This document shows positions 16,892-29,268 of a stretch of DNA of 64,000 nt, piece by piece. Below the pieces are notes generated by a model. The model saw nothing but the letters and a program-made list of their open reading frames with translations. It was not told the origin of the DNA and did not search any database. Position 1 is the first letter of the stretch. Each line of letters begins with the position of its first letter. The translations under genes and the position numbers were made by a program. Location of the stretch: contig NZ_CP084296.1 in the NCBI RefSeq assembly GCF_020271745.1, forward strand, positions 1,612,001 through 1,676,000. The letters run 5' to 3'. The DNA comes from Providencia alcalifaciens. Lineage in GTDB: Bacteria > Pseudomonadota > Gammaproteobacteria > Enterobacterales > Enterobacteriaceae.

Positions 16892-18106
16892 ATGTATCAT
16901 CTCGATGTCTACGGCACTCTGGTAGCTGCTACGCTCGTGCTATTACTCGGACGTAAACTGGTAAAATCGGTTTCATTTCTTGAAAAGTACACAATCCCTG
17001 AACCCGTTGCGGGGGGATTATTAGTTGCTTTTACCCTGTTAGTCGTTAAGCAAGTATTTGATTGGAGTCTCTCCTTCGACTTATCACTGCAAGAGCCGAT
17101 GATGCTCGCATTCTTTGCGACCATTGGTTTGAATGCTAACTTAGCGAGCTTAAAAGCTGGCGGTAAAGCATTGTTAATCTTTATTTTTGTCGTTGTCGGT
17201 TTATTGCTGGTTCAAAATACAGTGGGTATCGCACTGGCGAAATTATTAGGTTTAGACCCTCTGATGGGACTATTAGCCGGCTCAATCACTTTATCCGGTG
17301 GGCATGGTACAGGTGCCGCTTGGGGTAAAATCTTTACGGAAGACTATGGTTTCAAAAGTGCAACTGAAGTTGCAATGGCTTGTGCAACCTTTGGTTTAGT
17401 CCTCGGGGGGCTTATTGGTGGTCCTGTTGCACGTTTCTTAATTCGCAACATCCCAACACCAGGTACCGCGGATGAGGAGAAAGATGTTCCTACCGCATTT
17501 GAAAAGCCACAATCTAACCGCATGATCAACTCGATGGTGTTGATTGAGACTATTGCGTTGATTGCTATCTGTTTACTAGCAGGAAGCTGGATTGCAGGGC
17601 TACTATCAGGCACCGCATTTGCACTGCCTAAATTTGTCTGTGTATTGTTCGTCGGTGTTATCTTAAGTAACAGCCTATCTTTACTTGGTTTTTATCGAGT
17701 ATTTGACCGCGCGGTTTCTGTCATGGGTAACGTCAGCCTATCCTTATTCTTAGCCATGGCATTAATGAGTTTAAAACTGTGGGAATTGGCGTCTTTGGCA
17801 ATCCCAATGTTAGTCATTCTCGGCGTTCAAGCTTGCGTCATGGCAGGATATGCGATTTTTGTTACCTTCCGTGTGATGGGCAAAAACTATGATGCTGCCA
17901 TTTTAGCGGCGGGTCACTGTGGTTTCGGTTTAGGGGCAACACCAACCGCTATCGCTAACATGCAAGCGGTGACCGATAAATTTGGTCCATCTCACTTAGC
18001 ATTCTTAGTAGTGCCTATGGTAGGGGCATTCTTTATCGATATTGTGAATGCGTTAGTGATTAAGTTTTACTTATGGCTACCCGTTTTCCCAACGATTGGT
18101 GGCTAG
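16892..18106 (+). CDS. gltS: Sodium/glutamate symporter GltS
   Basis: A 404-residue inner membrane transporter that takes up glutamate with sodium. Two inverted structural repeats each carry a glycine-rich pore loop: SGGHGTGAAWGK in the first half and GHCGFGLGATPTAIANMQ in the second. About ten hydrophobic helices are visible. GAGG lies seven bases before the ATG. It is transcribed divergently from xanP and ends at an intrinsic terminator. Confidence 0.97.
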   Translation: MYHLDVYGTLVAATLVLLLGRKLVKSVSFLEKYTIPEPVAGGLLVAFTLLVVKQVFDWSLSFDLSLQEPMMLAFFATIGLNANLASLKAGGKALLIFIFVVVGLLLVQNTVGIALAKLLGLDPLMGLLAGSITLSGGHGTGAAWGKIFTEDYGFKSATEVAMACATFGLVLGGLIGGPVARFLIRNIPTPGTADEEKDVPTAFEKPQSNRMINSMVLIETIALIAICLLAGSWIAGLLSGTAFALPKFVCVLFVGVILSNSLSLLGFYRVFDRAVSVMGNVSLSLFLAMALMSLKLWELASLAIPMLVILGVQACVMAGYAIFVTFRVMGKNYDAAILAAGHCGFGLGATPTAIANMQAVTDKFGPSHLAFLVVPMVGAFFIDIVNALVIKFYLWLPVFPTIGG

Positions 18107-18167
18107 TGCAGAACAAGTATTGAAGTAAATACAAACATATATAACTAAATGTAGAAATAAAGCAGGT

Positions 18168-18207
18168 ATTGCCGTGGACATGGATGTGTTCACGGCAATT
18201 TTCATTT
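18168..18207 (+). terminator. Terminator of gltS
   Basis: Nine-base arms ATTGCCGTG (18168-18176) and CACGGCAAT (18191-18199) are followed by TTTTCATTTT. It lies between convergent gltS and recG. Confidence 0.8.
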
Positions 18208-18243
18208 TGGGGCAGGAAAAAAGTTAGGGTAGGAAAAAAGGTT

Positions 18244-20325
18244 TTAAGCGTGGCTATATTGTTCGCGCTCAGGGAGCCAGCGTTCAATAATCTTTTGGGC
18301 GTGCTCAGGGTAGTTTTGTTGGATGTGTCGTGCCAGCCGTTGCACTTCTGGCAACATATATTGATCTCGTAGCAAATCCGCCACTTTAAAATCTGCATTT
18401 CCTGTCTGCCTTGTACCTAGCAGCTCTCCGGGGCCTCGAATTTCTAAATCTTTTTGAGCAATCACAAAGCCATCGTTGCTATCTCGTAAAACTTGTAAGC
18501 GCTGTTTAGCCGTGTGAGTGAGCGGCGTTTTATAAAGTAGCACACAGTGAGATGCAACAGAGCCACGACCAACTCGCCCCCGTAGTTGATGTAATTGTGC
18601 TAGTCCAAGCCGCTCGGGGTTATCAATAATCATCAGACTTGCGTTCGGAACATCCACCCCCACTTCGATAACGGTGGTAGCAACAAGTAACTGGATTTCG
18701 TTATTCTTAAATGCCGCCATGATGCTCTGTTTTTCGGCGGGCTTCATTCGACCATGAACTAATCCAACTTTGAGTTCAGGGAGTGCCAGCGCGAGTTCTT
18801 CGCTGGTAACTTGGGCAGCTTGAGCTTCAAGCACCTCTGAATCATCAATCAGTGTACATACCCAATAAGCTTGCCGTCCTTCCTCTAAACAGGCTTGTCG
18901 AACGCGTTCGACAATATCACTACGCCGGGTATCTGGAATCGCTACTGTCGTGACTGGGGTTCTTCCTGGAGGAAGCTCATCAATCACGGAGGTATCGAGA
19001 TCGGCGTAAGCAGTCATCGCCAGCGTGCGTGGGATCGGCGTAGCGGTCATGATTAACTGATGTGGATGGAAACCTTGTTGTTCACCTTTCTCACGCAGAG
19101 CGAGCCGCTGGTGAACGCCAAAGCGATGTTGTTCATCAATGATGACTAACCCTAAAGAGTGAAAGCTCACTTGTTCTTGGAAGATGGCATGGGTACCGAC
19201 GACCATCGAGACTTCACCACTCGCGATGGCATCTTGTTGTTGCTGGCGCGCTTTACCTTTTTGCTTACCCGCTAACCAGCCTACTTTGATACCTAGAGGT
19301 TCAAACCACTGCTTAAAGGTGTTCGCGTGCTGTTCTGCAAGAATTTCAGTTGGTGCCATTAAGGCAACTTGTTTACCATTTTCAATGGCGCACAGTGCAG
19401 CTAATGCTGCTACAAGTGTTTTACCGGAACCGACATCTCCTTGAATTAAACGCATCATTGGGGCATTTTTTTGTAAATCAGTTTCGATTTCTGCTACAAC
19501 TCGTTTTTGTGCGTTAGTTGGTGAGAACGGCAAATTTGCCAGTAAAGGTGCTTTAAATTTTCCTGATGAAACCAATGGTTCAGCATAGAGTCGTTCATTA
19601 CCAGCCCGAATGGCGAGCATACTTAAATGGTGAGCCAGTAACTCTTCGAGGATCAAGCGTTTTTGAGCTGGGTGATGCCCTTTTTCCAACTCTTCTAATG
19701 AAACATCCGGTGGAGGGGTGTGTAATAGTCGAATGGCATCGGGGAGGCTAATTAGGCTACGGCTGAACTCTTCAGGCAGTAATTCTTGAATATTGCCACT
19801 TTCTAGCATGCTTAGTGCTTGTTCCATCACTTTACGCAATGTGGCTTGGCGGACGCCTTCGGTTGTTGGATAAACTGGCGTTAGGTTCTCTTGAAGGGCG
19901 ATATTATCCGTCTCTTGAGAGACTTTATATTCAGGGTGAATGATTTCAGGCCCTGTATTACCACGACGCACTTCTCCGTAGGCAGTCACTTGGCGACCTT
20001 CGGCTAAACTGTTTTTCATCGCCGCTGAAAAATTGAAAAAACGTAGAGTGAGGTTACCTGTACCATCACTGATCAGGCAGGTCATCATCCTTTTACGTCC
20101 AAAGACGACTTTGGTTTGTAGAACGAGACCAGTGACAGTGGCAGTTGTGCCGGGCATCAGGTCTTTAATCTGATAAAGACGCGTATGATCTTCATAACGC
20201 AGTGGAAAATGCAGAAGCAAGTCCTGAACTGTGTTCAACCCGATTTTACTCATTTTTTCTGACTGGCTGGCACCGATGCCATGAAGTGAAGTCAGTGAAA
20301 TGGTATTAAGCAGACCACGGTTCAT
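18244..20325 (-). CDS. recG: ATP-dependent DNA helicase RecG
   Basis: A 693-residue branch-migration helicase that remodels stalled forks and Holliday junctions. The N-terminal wedge domain has an OB fold (residues about 60-150, GTATVTGLVLQ). Helicase motifs follow: I GDVGSGKT, Ia APTEILAEQH, II DEQH, III TATPIPRT, V VIEVGVDVPNASLM and VI QLRGRVGRG. The C-terminal TRG region contains GPGELLGTRQTG. It is last of the run gmk-rpoZ-spoT-trmH-recG on this strand and starts 9 bp after trmH. Confidence 0.98.
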   Translation of the reverse strand: MNRGLLNTISLTSLHGIGASQSEKMSKIGLNTVQDLLLHFPLRYEDHTRLYQIKDLMPGTTATVTGLVLQTKVVFGRKRMMTCLISDGTGNLTLRFFNFSAAMKNSLAEGRQVTAYGEVRRGNTGPEIIHPEYKVSQETDNIALQENLTPVYPTTEGVRQATLRKVMEQALSMLESGNIQELLPEEFSRSLISLPDAIRLLHTPPPDVSLEELEKGHHPAQKRLILEELLAHHLSMLAIRAGNERLYAEPLVSSGKFKAPLLANLPFSPTNAQKRVVAEIETDLQKNAPMMRLIQGDVGSGKTLVAALAALCAIENGKQVALMAPTEILAEQHANTFKQWFEPLGIKVGWLAGKQKGKARQQQQDAIASGEVSMVVGTHAIFQEQVSFHSLGLVIIDEQHRFGVHQRLALREKGEQQGFHPHQLIMTATPIPRTLAMTAYADLDTSVIDELPPGRTPVTTVAIPDTRRSDIVERVRQACLEEGRQAYWVCTLIDDSEVLEAQAAQVTSEELALALPELKVGLVHGRMKPAEKQSIMAAFKNNEIQLLVATTVIEVGVDVPNASLMIIDNPERLGLAQLHQLRGRVGRGSVASHCVLLYKTPLTHTAKQRLQVLRDSNDGFVIAQKDLEIRGPGELLGTRQTGNADFKVADLLRDQYMLPEVQRLARHIQQNYPEHAQKIIERWLPEREQYSHA

Positions 20326-20334
20326 GTTGATTCC

Positions 20335-21048
20335 TTAACTAAGTTGTTTTCTCTTCATTTTTTCAGAAAGCTGCATTTGTGCCCACCAAGCATCATCGGC
20401 TTCTATCTGACCTTGCTGATTGATAAATGGGCGAGGGAGCCCTTTGCGTTTAGCCACTTCAGCCAATACAGGATAGCCGCCTTCAAATAGCCATTCTTGT
20501 TGTTCTTGCTCAGATAATAGACTATTTTCTCGGTCATACATGCCCGCGAGTTGGCGCTGACGTTGGGCTTCATACAAAATAAGCGCAGAGGCGACAGAGA
20601 CATTGAGTGACTGCACCATGCCAACCATTGGGATGATAATATGTTGATCTGCAAGGGCTAATGCCTTATCGGATATACCCGTTTTTTCTTGTCCCACCAT
20701 AATACAGGTTGGGCGGGTATAATCAATTTCGCGAAAATCGACAGCCGTATCTGACAGATTAGTCACTAAAATCTGCATACCTTGGGATTTTATCTGAGTA
20801 ATGGCACTTACTGTAGACTGGTGCGGGATGACTTTTACCCAACTATTACTTCCCGCCGCAGAAGAGACGGAGAGTTTAACCTGTTGGTCTGGCCAAATGG
20901 CGTGAATTTTGTGGATCCCGACAGCATCAGCACTGCGCACAATTGCAGAAACATTATGAGGCTTATGAATTTCTTCAAGACAGAGTGTTAGGTCGGGCTG
21001 CCGCATCGCCATCATTTGGCAAATGCGGCGATAGCGGCGTTCATTCAT
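20335..21048 (-). CDS. trmH: tRNA (guanosine(18)-2'-O)-methyltransferase
   Basis: A 237-residue SPOUT methyltransferase that methylates the ribose of G18 in tRNA D-loops. The three SPOUT motifs are visible: NVSAIVRSADAVG, TCIMVGQEKTGIS and IPMVGMVQSLNVSVASALILYEAQRQR, which form the AdoMet trefoil knot. The C-terminal tail is slightly longer than in E. coli (229 residues). It lies 30 bp after spoT and 9 bp before recG, so it is cotranscribed. Confidence 0.96.
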   Translation of the reverse strand: MNERRYRRICQMMAMRQPDLTLCLEEIHKPHNVSAIVRSADAVGIHKIHAIWPDQQVKLSVSSAAGSNSWVKVIPHQSTVSAITQIKSQGMQILVTNLSDTAVDFREIDYTRPTCIMVGQEKTGISDKALALADQHIIIPMVGMVQSLNVSVASALILYEAQRQRQLAGMYDRENSLLSEQEQQEWLFEGGYPVLAEVAKRKGLPRPFINQQGQIEADDAWWAQMQLSEKMKRKQLS

Positions 21049-21078
21049 AGTGAGAGTTCGTGTTTTTAATGATATCGA

Positions 21079-23208
21079 CTAATTACGGTTACGGCTGACG
21101 CGTAGAACGTCTGGCATGATACGAATTTTACGCATCACGTTAGCCAATTGAATACGGTTTTTAATCGACAAGCGAATAAAGGCACAGTAAACACGACCAT
21201 CTTTCTCTTCAGTGTTCATGCTTTGAATACTTGAGTTCGCATCATTGATAGCGGCAGTCAAGTTAGCAAGGGCACCTTGATGGTTTATCATATCGACTTT
21301 AATTTCAGCGATAAAATCTGTGTCTGTTTCGGTATCCCATTCAACAGCCATAAATTTATCCGGCTCTTTTTGATAACCACGGATATTGCGGCAAGATTCA
21401 TGGTGAATAACCAATCCTTTACCAGGGCTAATATGCGCAATAATTGGGTCGCCGGGGATAGGGCGGCAGCATTTTGCAAAGGTGATTAAGACACCATCAG
21501 CCCCTTTGATGGACAGCTTATTACGGTTTTCCGTAATCACCGGTTCTTCAACGGCACTTGGCTGAGTACTTTGAGGGTTACTTTGCAAATTGCGAGCTAC
21601 CACAACACTCATGGCATTACCTAAACCAATTTCGGCAAGTAAATCATCAATAGAGTGGAGCTTCATGCGCGCTAATTCGGCATCAATACTTTCACGGGGG
21701 ATATCCGTGATTTTGGTGCCTGTACCTAGCGCATGATTGAGCAGGCGACGACCTAAATTAACGGAGTCTTCGCGTTTTAAATTCTTCAGTAACTGACGGA
21801 TTTTCGCACGCGCTTTTGAACTCACCACAAAGTTCAACCATGCCGCGTTTGGTCGCGCACCCGGCGCAGTAATAATTTCTACCGTTTGACCGCTAGAAAG
21901 TGACTGTGAGAGTGGGTAAGGTTGGCGATCAACTCGCGCACCCACACAAGCATGGCCGATGTCAGTATGAACAGCATACGCGAAATCCACCGGAGTCGCG
22001 CCTGTTGGCAATTCGACAATACGACCTTCGGGGGTGAAAACGTAAATTTCATCAGGAAAGAGGTCTGATTTTACGCTTTCAATAAATTCAAATGAGCTTC
22101 CCGCACTCTGTTGGAGTTCGAGCAAGCTTTGCATCCAACGCTGGGCTTTCACCTGCGCAGTGGTTCCCAACTCGCCTTGTTCTTTATATGCCCAGTGAGC
22201 AGCAACACCCATTTCAGCCATTTGGTCCATATCTTCAGTACGAATTTGTACTTCGACAGGAACCCCATGAGGCCCAATTAATGAGGTGTGGAGAGATTGG
22301 TAGCCGTTAGCCTTAGGAATAGCAATATAGTCTTTGATTCGCCCCGGACGAGGTTTATAAAGACTGTGCATTTGCCCTAAAACACGGTAGCAGGTATCAA
22401 CGTCTTCGACGATGACCCTAAAAGCATAGATATCCATAATGGAATGGAATCGCTGCTCTTTTTGATGCATTTTTCGATAGATAGAATACAGATGTTTTTC
22501 GCGACCACTGACTGTACAAGGTACACCCGCTTCCGTTAATCGACCGTCAATTTCAGAAAGGATTTTTTGGATCATTTCTTTACGGTTACCACGAGCGGAT
22601 TTCACGACTTCCTTGATAACACGATAACGGTTTGGATAAAGCGCTTCAAAACCTAACTCTTCGAGTTCGGTTTTAATATGGTGGATACCTAAGCGGTGTG
22701 CGAGAGGACTGTAAATTTCCAGTGTTTCACGCGCTATGCGGCGACGCTTATCGGGTCGTAGTGACCCAAGCGTGCGCATATTGTGAGTGCGGTCTGCCAG
22801 TTTGATCAAAATGACACGGATATCTTTCACCATTGCCATGATCATTTTGCGGAAGTTTTCTGCTTGAGCTTCTTTCTTGTCGCGGAAATTCAGCTTATCC
22901 AGTTTAGAAACCCCTTCGACTAAGCCGGCAACGGTGGTTCCAAACAGCTGCTCTATGTCTTGAAATGTCGCTGGAGTATCTTCAATCACATCATGAAGTA
23001 GCGCGGCCATCAGTGTTTCATGATCCAAACGCATTTCAGCCAGAATACAAGCAACAGCAACAGGGTGAGTAATATAAGGCTCACCACTGGAACGGGTCTG
23101 CCCTTCATGAGCATCCCGTGCGACAACATAGGCTTTTTTCAGTAATTCAACTTGCTCTTTTGGGAGGTATTGTTGAATTATGAGATTTAGGCTTTCAAAC
23201 AGATACAA
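21079..23208 (-). CDS. spoT: Bifunctional (p)ppGpp hydrolase/synthetase SpoT
   Basis: A 709-residue protein governing the stringent response. The HD hydrolase domain includes THPVAVACILAEM and HDVIEDTPAT. The synthetase domain includes FHSIMDIYAFRV and GRIKDYIAIPKANGYQSLHTS. A TGS domain (EIYVFTPEGRIVELPTGATPVDFAYAVH) and a C-terminal ACT domain follow. As in other SpoT proteins hydrolysis is expected to dominate. It starts 19 bp after rpoZ, the conserved enteric arrangement. Confidence 0.98.
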   Translation of the reverse strand: MYLFESLNLIIQQYLPKEQVELLKKAYVVARDAHEGQTRSSGEPYITHPVAVACILAEMRLDHETLMAALLHDVIEDTPATFQDIEQLFGTTVAGLVEGVSKLDKLNFRDKKEAQAENFRKMIMAMVKDIRVILIKLADRTHNMRTLGSLRPDKRRRIARETLEIYSPLAHRLGIHHIKTELEELGFEALYPNRYRVIKEVVKSARGNRKEMIQKILSEIDGRLTEAGVPCTVSGREKHLYSIYRKMHQKEQRFHSIMDIYAFRVIVEDVDTCYRVLGQMHSLYKPRPGRIKDYIAIPKANGYQSLHTSLIGPHGVPVEVQIRTEDMDQMAEMGVAAHWAYKEQGELGTTAQVKAQRWMQSLLELQQSAGSSFEFIESVKSDLFPDEIYVFTPEGRIVELPTGATPVDFAYAVHTDIGHACVGARVDRQPYPLSQSLSSGQTVEIITAPGARPNAAWLNFVVSSKARAKIRQLLKNLKREDSVNLGRRLLNHALGTGTKITDIPRESIDAELARMKLHSIDDLLAEIGLGNAMSVVVARNLQSNPQSTQPSAVEEPVITENRNKLSIKGADGVLITFAKCCRPIPGDPIIAHISPGKGLVIHHESCRNIRGYQKEPDKFMAVEWDTETDTDFIAEIKVDMINHQGALANLTAAINDANSSIQSMNTEEKDGRVYCAFIRLSIKNRIQLANVMRKIRIMPDVLRVSRNRN

Positions 23209-23227
23209 GGCAGACCCACCTTAGTAA

Positions 23228-23503
23228 TTAGCGACGACCTTCAGCGATCGCAGAAACTGCCTGCATTTCAGCGGCTTCTTGCTCTTGCTGTTCTTGGCGT
23301 TCACGCACATCCAAAATGTGACCGTTAATTAAACCTTCTTCTACTTCACGTAGCGCGATAACAGTGTGCTTATCGTTTTCTTCTGGAACTAAAGGATCTT
23401 TACCACCAGTTTGTAACTGACGAGCTCTACGTGCTGCGACCAGTACGAGGTCAAAACGGTTACCAATTTTTTCTACTGCGTCTTGAACAGTTACGCGTGC
23501 CAT
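23228..23503 (-). CDS. rpoZ: RNA polymerase omega subunit
   Basis: A 91-residue protein, identical in length to E. coli omega. It binds the beta-prime subunit and forms part of a ppGpp site on RNA polymerase. The conserved N-terminus [20 protein letters not shown], the [11 protein letters not shown] segment and the [14 protein letters not shown] stretch are visible. It lies between gmk and spoT in the usual order. Confidence 0.98.
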   Translation of the reverse strand: MARVTVQDAVEKIGNRFDLVLVAARRARQLQTGGKDPLVPEENDKHTVIALREVEEGLINGHILDVRERQEQQEQEAAEMQAVSAIAEGRR

Positions 23504-23559
23504 AAGTGTGCTACTCCAAAGAAATAAAAAAATGACCTAATATGATACTGAAACTATTC

Positions 23560-26228
<2,669 letters not shown>

Positions 26229-26244
26229 GGAAAATCAGTTTTGG

Positions 26245-26874
26245 TTAATCTTGGCTTTCGTAATTAAAAATAGGTAATCCCAAACGGTAGCGGATGGCGA
26301 GTAACCTAGCACTTAAACCTGCAACCAACGTGATAATGACCACGATATCTTTAGGGAGTGGAGTATACAGCAAACCGATATATAACCATGCGGCAGCAAA
26401 AGAGACGCCTGCGTAGACTTCTTTTTGGAAAACCAGAGGGATGGTGTTACATAGCATGTCACGAAGTACACCGCCAAATACACCTGTTACTACAGCCGCA
26501 ATGGCGGCAATGATAGGGCTGTAATTCATATCGAGGGCGATTTGAGCACCAAGAATAGAGAAGACGATTAAACCAATCGCATCAAGTATTAAGAAGAGTC
26601 GGCGAAGGTGTTTCATCATCGGGGCTATCCAGATGGTGACAATGGCAGCACCTGCCACGGTCATGATGTATTCGGGGTGAGCAACCCAACCTAGAGGATA
26701 GTGACCGAGAAGAATATCACGGACAGAGCCACCGCCGATGGCTGTTGCAGAGGCAATAATAATCACGCCAAAGACATCCATTTTACGGCGTCCAGCAGCT
26801 AAAGCGCCTGTCATGGCTTCGGCAGTAATACCAATAATATAGAGAACACTTAATAACATGATGGTTTTATTCAA
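26245..26874 (-). CDS. yicG: TRIC-family cation channel homologue YicG (UPF0126)
   Basis: A 209-residue inner membrane protein with about seven hydrophobic helices arranged as two similar halves. Each half holds a glycine-rich motif: [11 protein letters not shown] and [13 protein letters not shown]. These match bacterial homologues of trimeric intracellular cation channels. Its role in enteric bacteria is not established. It is convergent with ligB, and this order (recG...gmk, ligB, yicG) matches E. coli. Confidence 0.92.
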   Translation of the reverse strand: MNKTIMLLSVLYIIGITAEAMTGALAAGRRKMDVFGVIIIASATAIGGGSVRDILLGHYPLGWVAHPEYIMTVAGAAIVTIWIAPMMKHLRRLFLILDAIGLIVFSILGAQIALDMNYSPIIAAIAAVVTGVFGGVLRDMLCNTIPLVFQKEVYAGVSFAAAWLYIGLLYTPLPKDIVVIITLVAGLSARLLAIRYRLGLPIFNYESQD

Positions 26875-26982
26875 TACTATAGTGATTGTCTAAGGGTAAT
26901 ATTACTTGTGAAACTTCTCGACTGAGATTTTTTATTCTCTTAAGGAATTGATTAGTTAAAGTAATCCGATAGCCTGTGTTAA

Positions 26983-28311
26983 ATGATGTCAAAGGATAAC
27001 AGATTGAACAGTAAAATGCCTTATAAAGAAATGTGTATTACTGATGAACAGCGAAGTCATCAGCTTACAAATATTAATGTTTGGACACCAGATAGTCAGT
27101 GGCTAGCTTATGATGTTCGGCCAAGTGGCAGTTCATTTACCGGAAAAACCATAGAAAAAATTCATGTTATCACCCATCAAAAAGTGGAAATTTATCGAGG
27201 ATTACATGGTGCCCATGTTGGCGTAGTCACTGTAAGCGCTGAAAGTCCACCTCGTTATGCTTTTATTCAGGGACCAGAAAATCCTGATGAGTCTTGGCAG
27301 TATGATTTCCATCATCGCCGAGGTATTTACGTTGATGACAACCAACTTGGTATCGCTCATCCGATTGATGCAATGTGCATTACGCCACCTTATATGGCGG
27401 GTGCGCTCAGAGGTGGAACACATGTTCATGTTTTTAGCCCTGATGGGAAGTGGTTGAGCTTTACCTATAATGACCATGTTTTACATGAGCTCGATCTTCA
27501 ATTAGACCAACGCAATGTGGCTGTTGCCGTGCCTGCAGGCGCAGTGATCGTAGAACCTATTGGTCATGAAAGAGAATATAACGGTGATTTTTTCTGTAGT
27601 GTTGTGACGAAGACGACTTTGACACCAACTCCGAATACCGACGAAATTAGCAGAGCTTATGAAGAGGGATGGGTTGGTCAACGTGGTTATAGGAATCAAC
27701 AAGGTCAGTGGCAACTACGTGCATTAGCGTTTATCGGAGATACACATCATCAAAACGGTGATGTGATCCCTGAAGTTTATTTAGTTGATTTGCCCGAAGA
27801 TCCAAATGAATTCAAAATTCAAGGTGATGAACTTTTGCAAGGTACCGAAAAAACCATGCCAGCGCCGCCTAAGGGTGTGAAACAAAGGCGCTTAACGTAT
27901 ACGCATCATCGGAAATTTCCAGGGTTAGCGAAACAGCCAAGACACTGGCTGCGTTCTTCACCAAATGGCGAATCAATCGCCTGTTTGATGCATGATGATC
28001 ATGGAATTGTGCAACTATGGTTGGTGGCAACGGCAACAGGAGCGCTTACCCAAGTGACATTTGGTGAGTCTTCAATTCAGTCTGCATTTAGTTGGAATAA
28101 TACTGGTGAGTATCTTTGCTTTGTGTATGACAATAGCGTTGTGCGTTGTCATGTGGCGAGCGGAAATTTAGAACGGTTAACTCAGAGAACAGAAATAGCC
28201 CCTATCGCAGATGCCGTTGTTTTTTCCCCAAATGATAAATTTGTAGCATTTATGCGAGATATTGATGGGTTTCGACAGATTTATATTGTTGAAACTGGGC
28301 TTTCTAATTAA
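26983..28311 (+). CDS. yidR: YidR-family beta-propeller-like protein (DUF3748)
   Basis: A 442-residue protein matching E. coli YidR over its length. Repeated strands such as WTPDSQWLAYDVRPSG, FSPDGKWLSFTYNDH, SSPNGESIACLMHDD and FSPNDKFVAFMRD resemble TolB/WD-type propeller blades. There is no signal peptide. The function is unknown. The start is uncertain: ATGs at 26983, 26986 and 27016 are all in frame and none has a strong ribosome site; the first is given. A long hairpin follows the stop. Confidence 0.85.
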   Translation: MMSKDNRLNSKMPYKEMCITDEQRSHQLTNINVWTPDSQWLAYDVRPSGSSFTGKTIEKIHVITHQKVEIYRGLHGAHVGVVTVSAESPPRYAFIQGPENPDESWQYDFHHRRGIYVDDNQLGIAHPIDAMCITPPYMAGALRGGTHVHVFSPDGKWLSFTYNDHVLHELDLQLDQRNVAVAVPAGAVIVEPIGHEREYNGDFFCSVVTKTTLTPTPNTDEISRAYEEGWVGQRGYRNQQGQWQLRALAFIGDTHHQNGDVIPEVYLVDLPEDPNEFKIQGDELLQGTEKTMPAPPKGVKQRRLTYTHHRKFPGLAKQPRHWLRSSPNGESIACLMHDDHGIVQLWLVATATGALTQVTFGESSIQSAFSWNNTGEYLCFVYDNSVVRCHVASGNLERLTQRTEIAPIADAVVFSPNDKFVAFMRDIDGFRQIYIVETGLSN

Positions 28312-28334
28312 ATTTTATCTGGAATAGTGCCTTT

Positions 28335-28372
28335 GAAGAATAAAAAGGTGGAAATTCATCTTTTTATTCTTC
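28335..28372 (+). terminator. Hairpin after yidR
   Basis: Arms GAAGAATAAAAAG (28335-28347) and CTTTTTATTCTTC (28360-28372) are perfect complements. The T-run lies within the descending arm, so it is a plausible but not textbook terminator. Confidence 0.55.
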
Positions 28373-28599
28373 AAAAAAAGAGAATTTAAGTCATCATTAA
28401 ATGAAATGATCAATATTCGATTCAAGTATATTGACGGGAAATTAATAAGTGCTGAGTTAATAGAATAGATTAAAAAAGATGGAAATTTGGTCAGTAAGAT
28501 AAAGAAATTATTAACCTAAATTAAGTTAATATTATTAATTGTATTTAAAGTATTACATTCTTGATTAGAGCATTAATAAGCTACTTTAATATAGGGTAA
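28373..28599. other. AT-rich gap between convergent yidR and yidQ
   Basis: No reading frame, repeat or site is recognised in this stretch. Confidence 0.5.
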
Positions 28600-28938
28600 T
28601 CATTGAGGTTTCTTTGGCTGTTGTTTATCAACTAGCTGTTTATCAAGCTGTTCTACACGTTTTTTGGGTGAATTTTCTTCTTGTGAACTGCTTGAATGCA
28701 TATAATCAACAGGAATTAATAATGTATCCATAAGTGCGGTAAATGGTAAGTCAATAACCAGTAATGGCTTAATTACCCAGCCCGTATCTTCATGCTGTAG
28801 CATATCAACACTATTTTTTGTTCCAGGATAATAGCTATCAGTAGGGCCAGCATGAGTCATAATACTGGAGCAGCCACTTAATGTAAGAGTCAATAATGTG
28901 GGAAATGCTAACGACCTAAAAAAAAATAAGTTTGGCAT
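28600..28938 (-). CDS. yidQ: YidQ/YceK-family lipoprotein (DUF1375)
   Basis: A lipoprotein of about 112 residues. The lipobox LSGC places the acylated Cys at residue 23 (start at 28938) or 29 (start at 28956); an AGGT upstream favours 28938 slightly. The mature part has the family pattern SSIMTHAGPTDSYYPGT and WVIKPLLVIDLPFTALMDTLLIPVDY, as in E. coli YidQ and YceK. The charged C-terminal tail contains a 15-bp in-frame duplication giving LDKQL-VDKQQ. Function is unknown. In E. coli yidQ lies beside ibpAB and yidE; here ibpAB is absent from the interval. Confidence 0.82.
   Translation of the reverse strand: MPNLFFFRSLAFPTLLTLTLSGCSSIMTHAGPTDSYYPGTKNSVDMLQHEDTGWVIKPLLVIDLPFTALMDTLLIPVDYMHSSSSQEENSPKKRVEQLDKQLVDKQQPKKPQ
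28618..28647 (-). repeat. In-frame 15-bp tandem duplication near the yidQ stop
   Basis: Two adjacent 15-bp units encode LDKQL and VDKQQ in the C-terminal tail. Confidence 0.65.
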
Positions 28939-28956
28939 ATATATGTTGACCTGCAT

Positions 28957-29268
28957 TGAAATGAGTTTTGTCTAATCAGAGATCATAATAACTAAAAACT
29001 AAAAATTCACAATCTAGCAACCCTATTATTATTTAAGATACCCTCTGAATAATAGTTCTTTTTTGTATTATTTTATGTCGGCGATGTTAATAATTAGCAA
29101 TTAAATTGTTTTTAACTAAAGTATGTAATTGCACAATTGAATTGCTGTGAACTGTGCTCTATCACACAACTTCCTCTGTGTTTATTTGGCACAATCGATT
29201 CAGTAACAAATGTAATAACTCCGTATGTCCCGTATTTTGGTTCATTGTCGTCAAAAGGATAGCGGTCT
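28957..29268. other. yidQ-yidE divergent intergenic region
   Basis: A 312-base AT-rich gap carrying both promoters. No small heat shock gene remnant is seen, although E. coli has ibpAB here. No specific site is assigned. Confidence 0.5.

Noticed and set aside
29144-29164. TGTGA...TCACA upstream of yidE as a possible CRP site
   Set aside because: The half-sites are 11 bases apart rather than 6, and no alternative pairing gives the right spacing.
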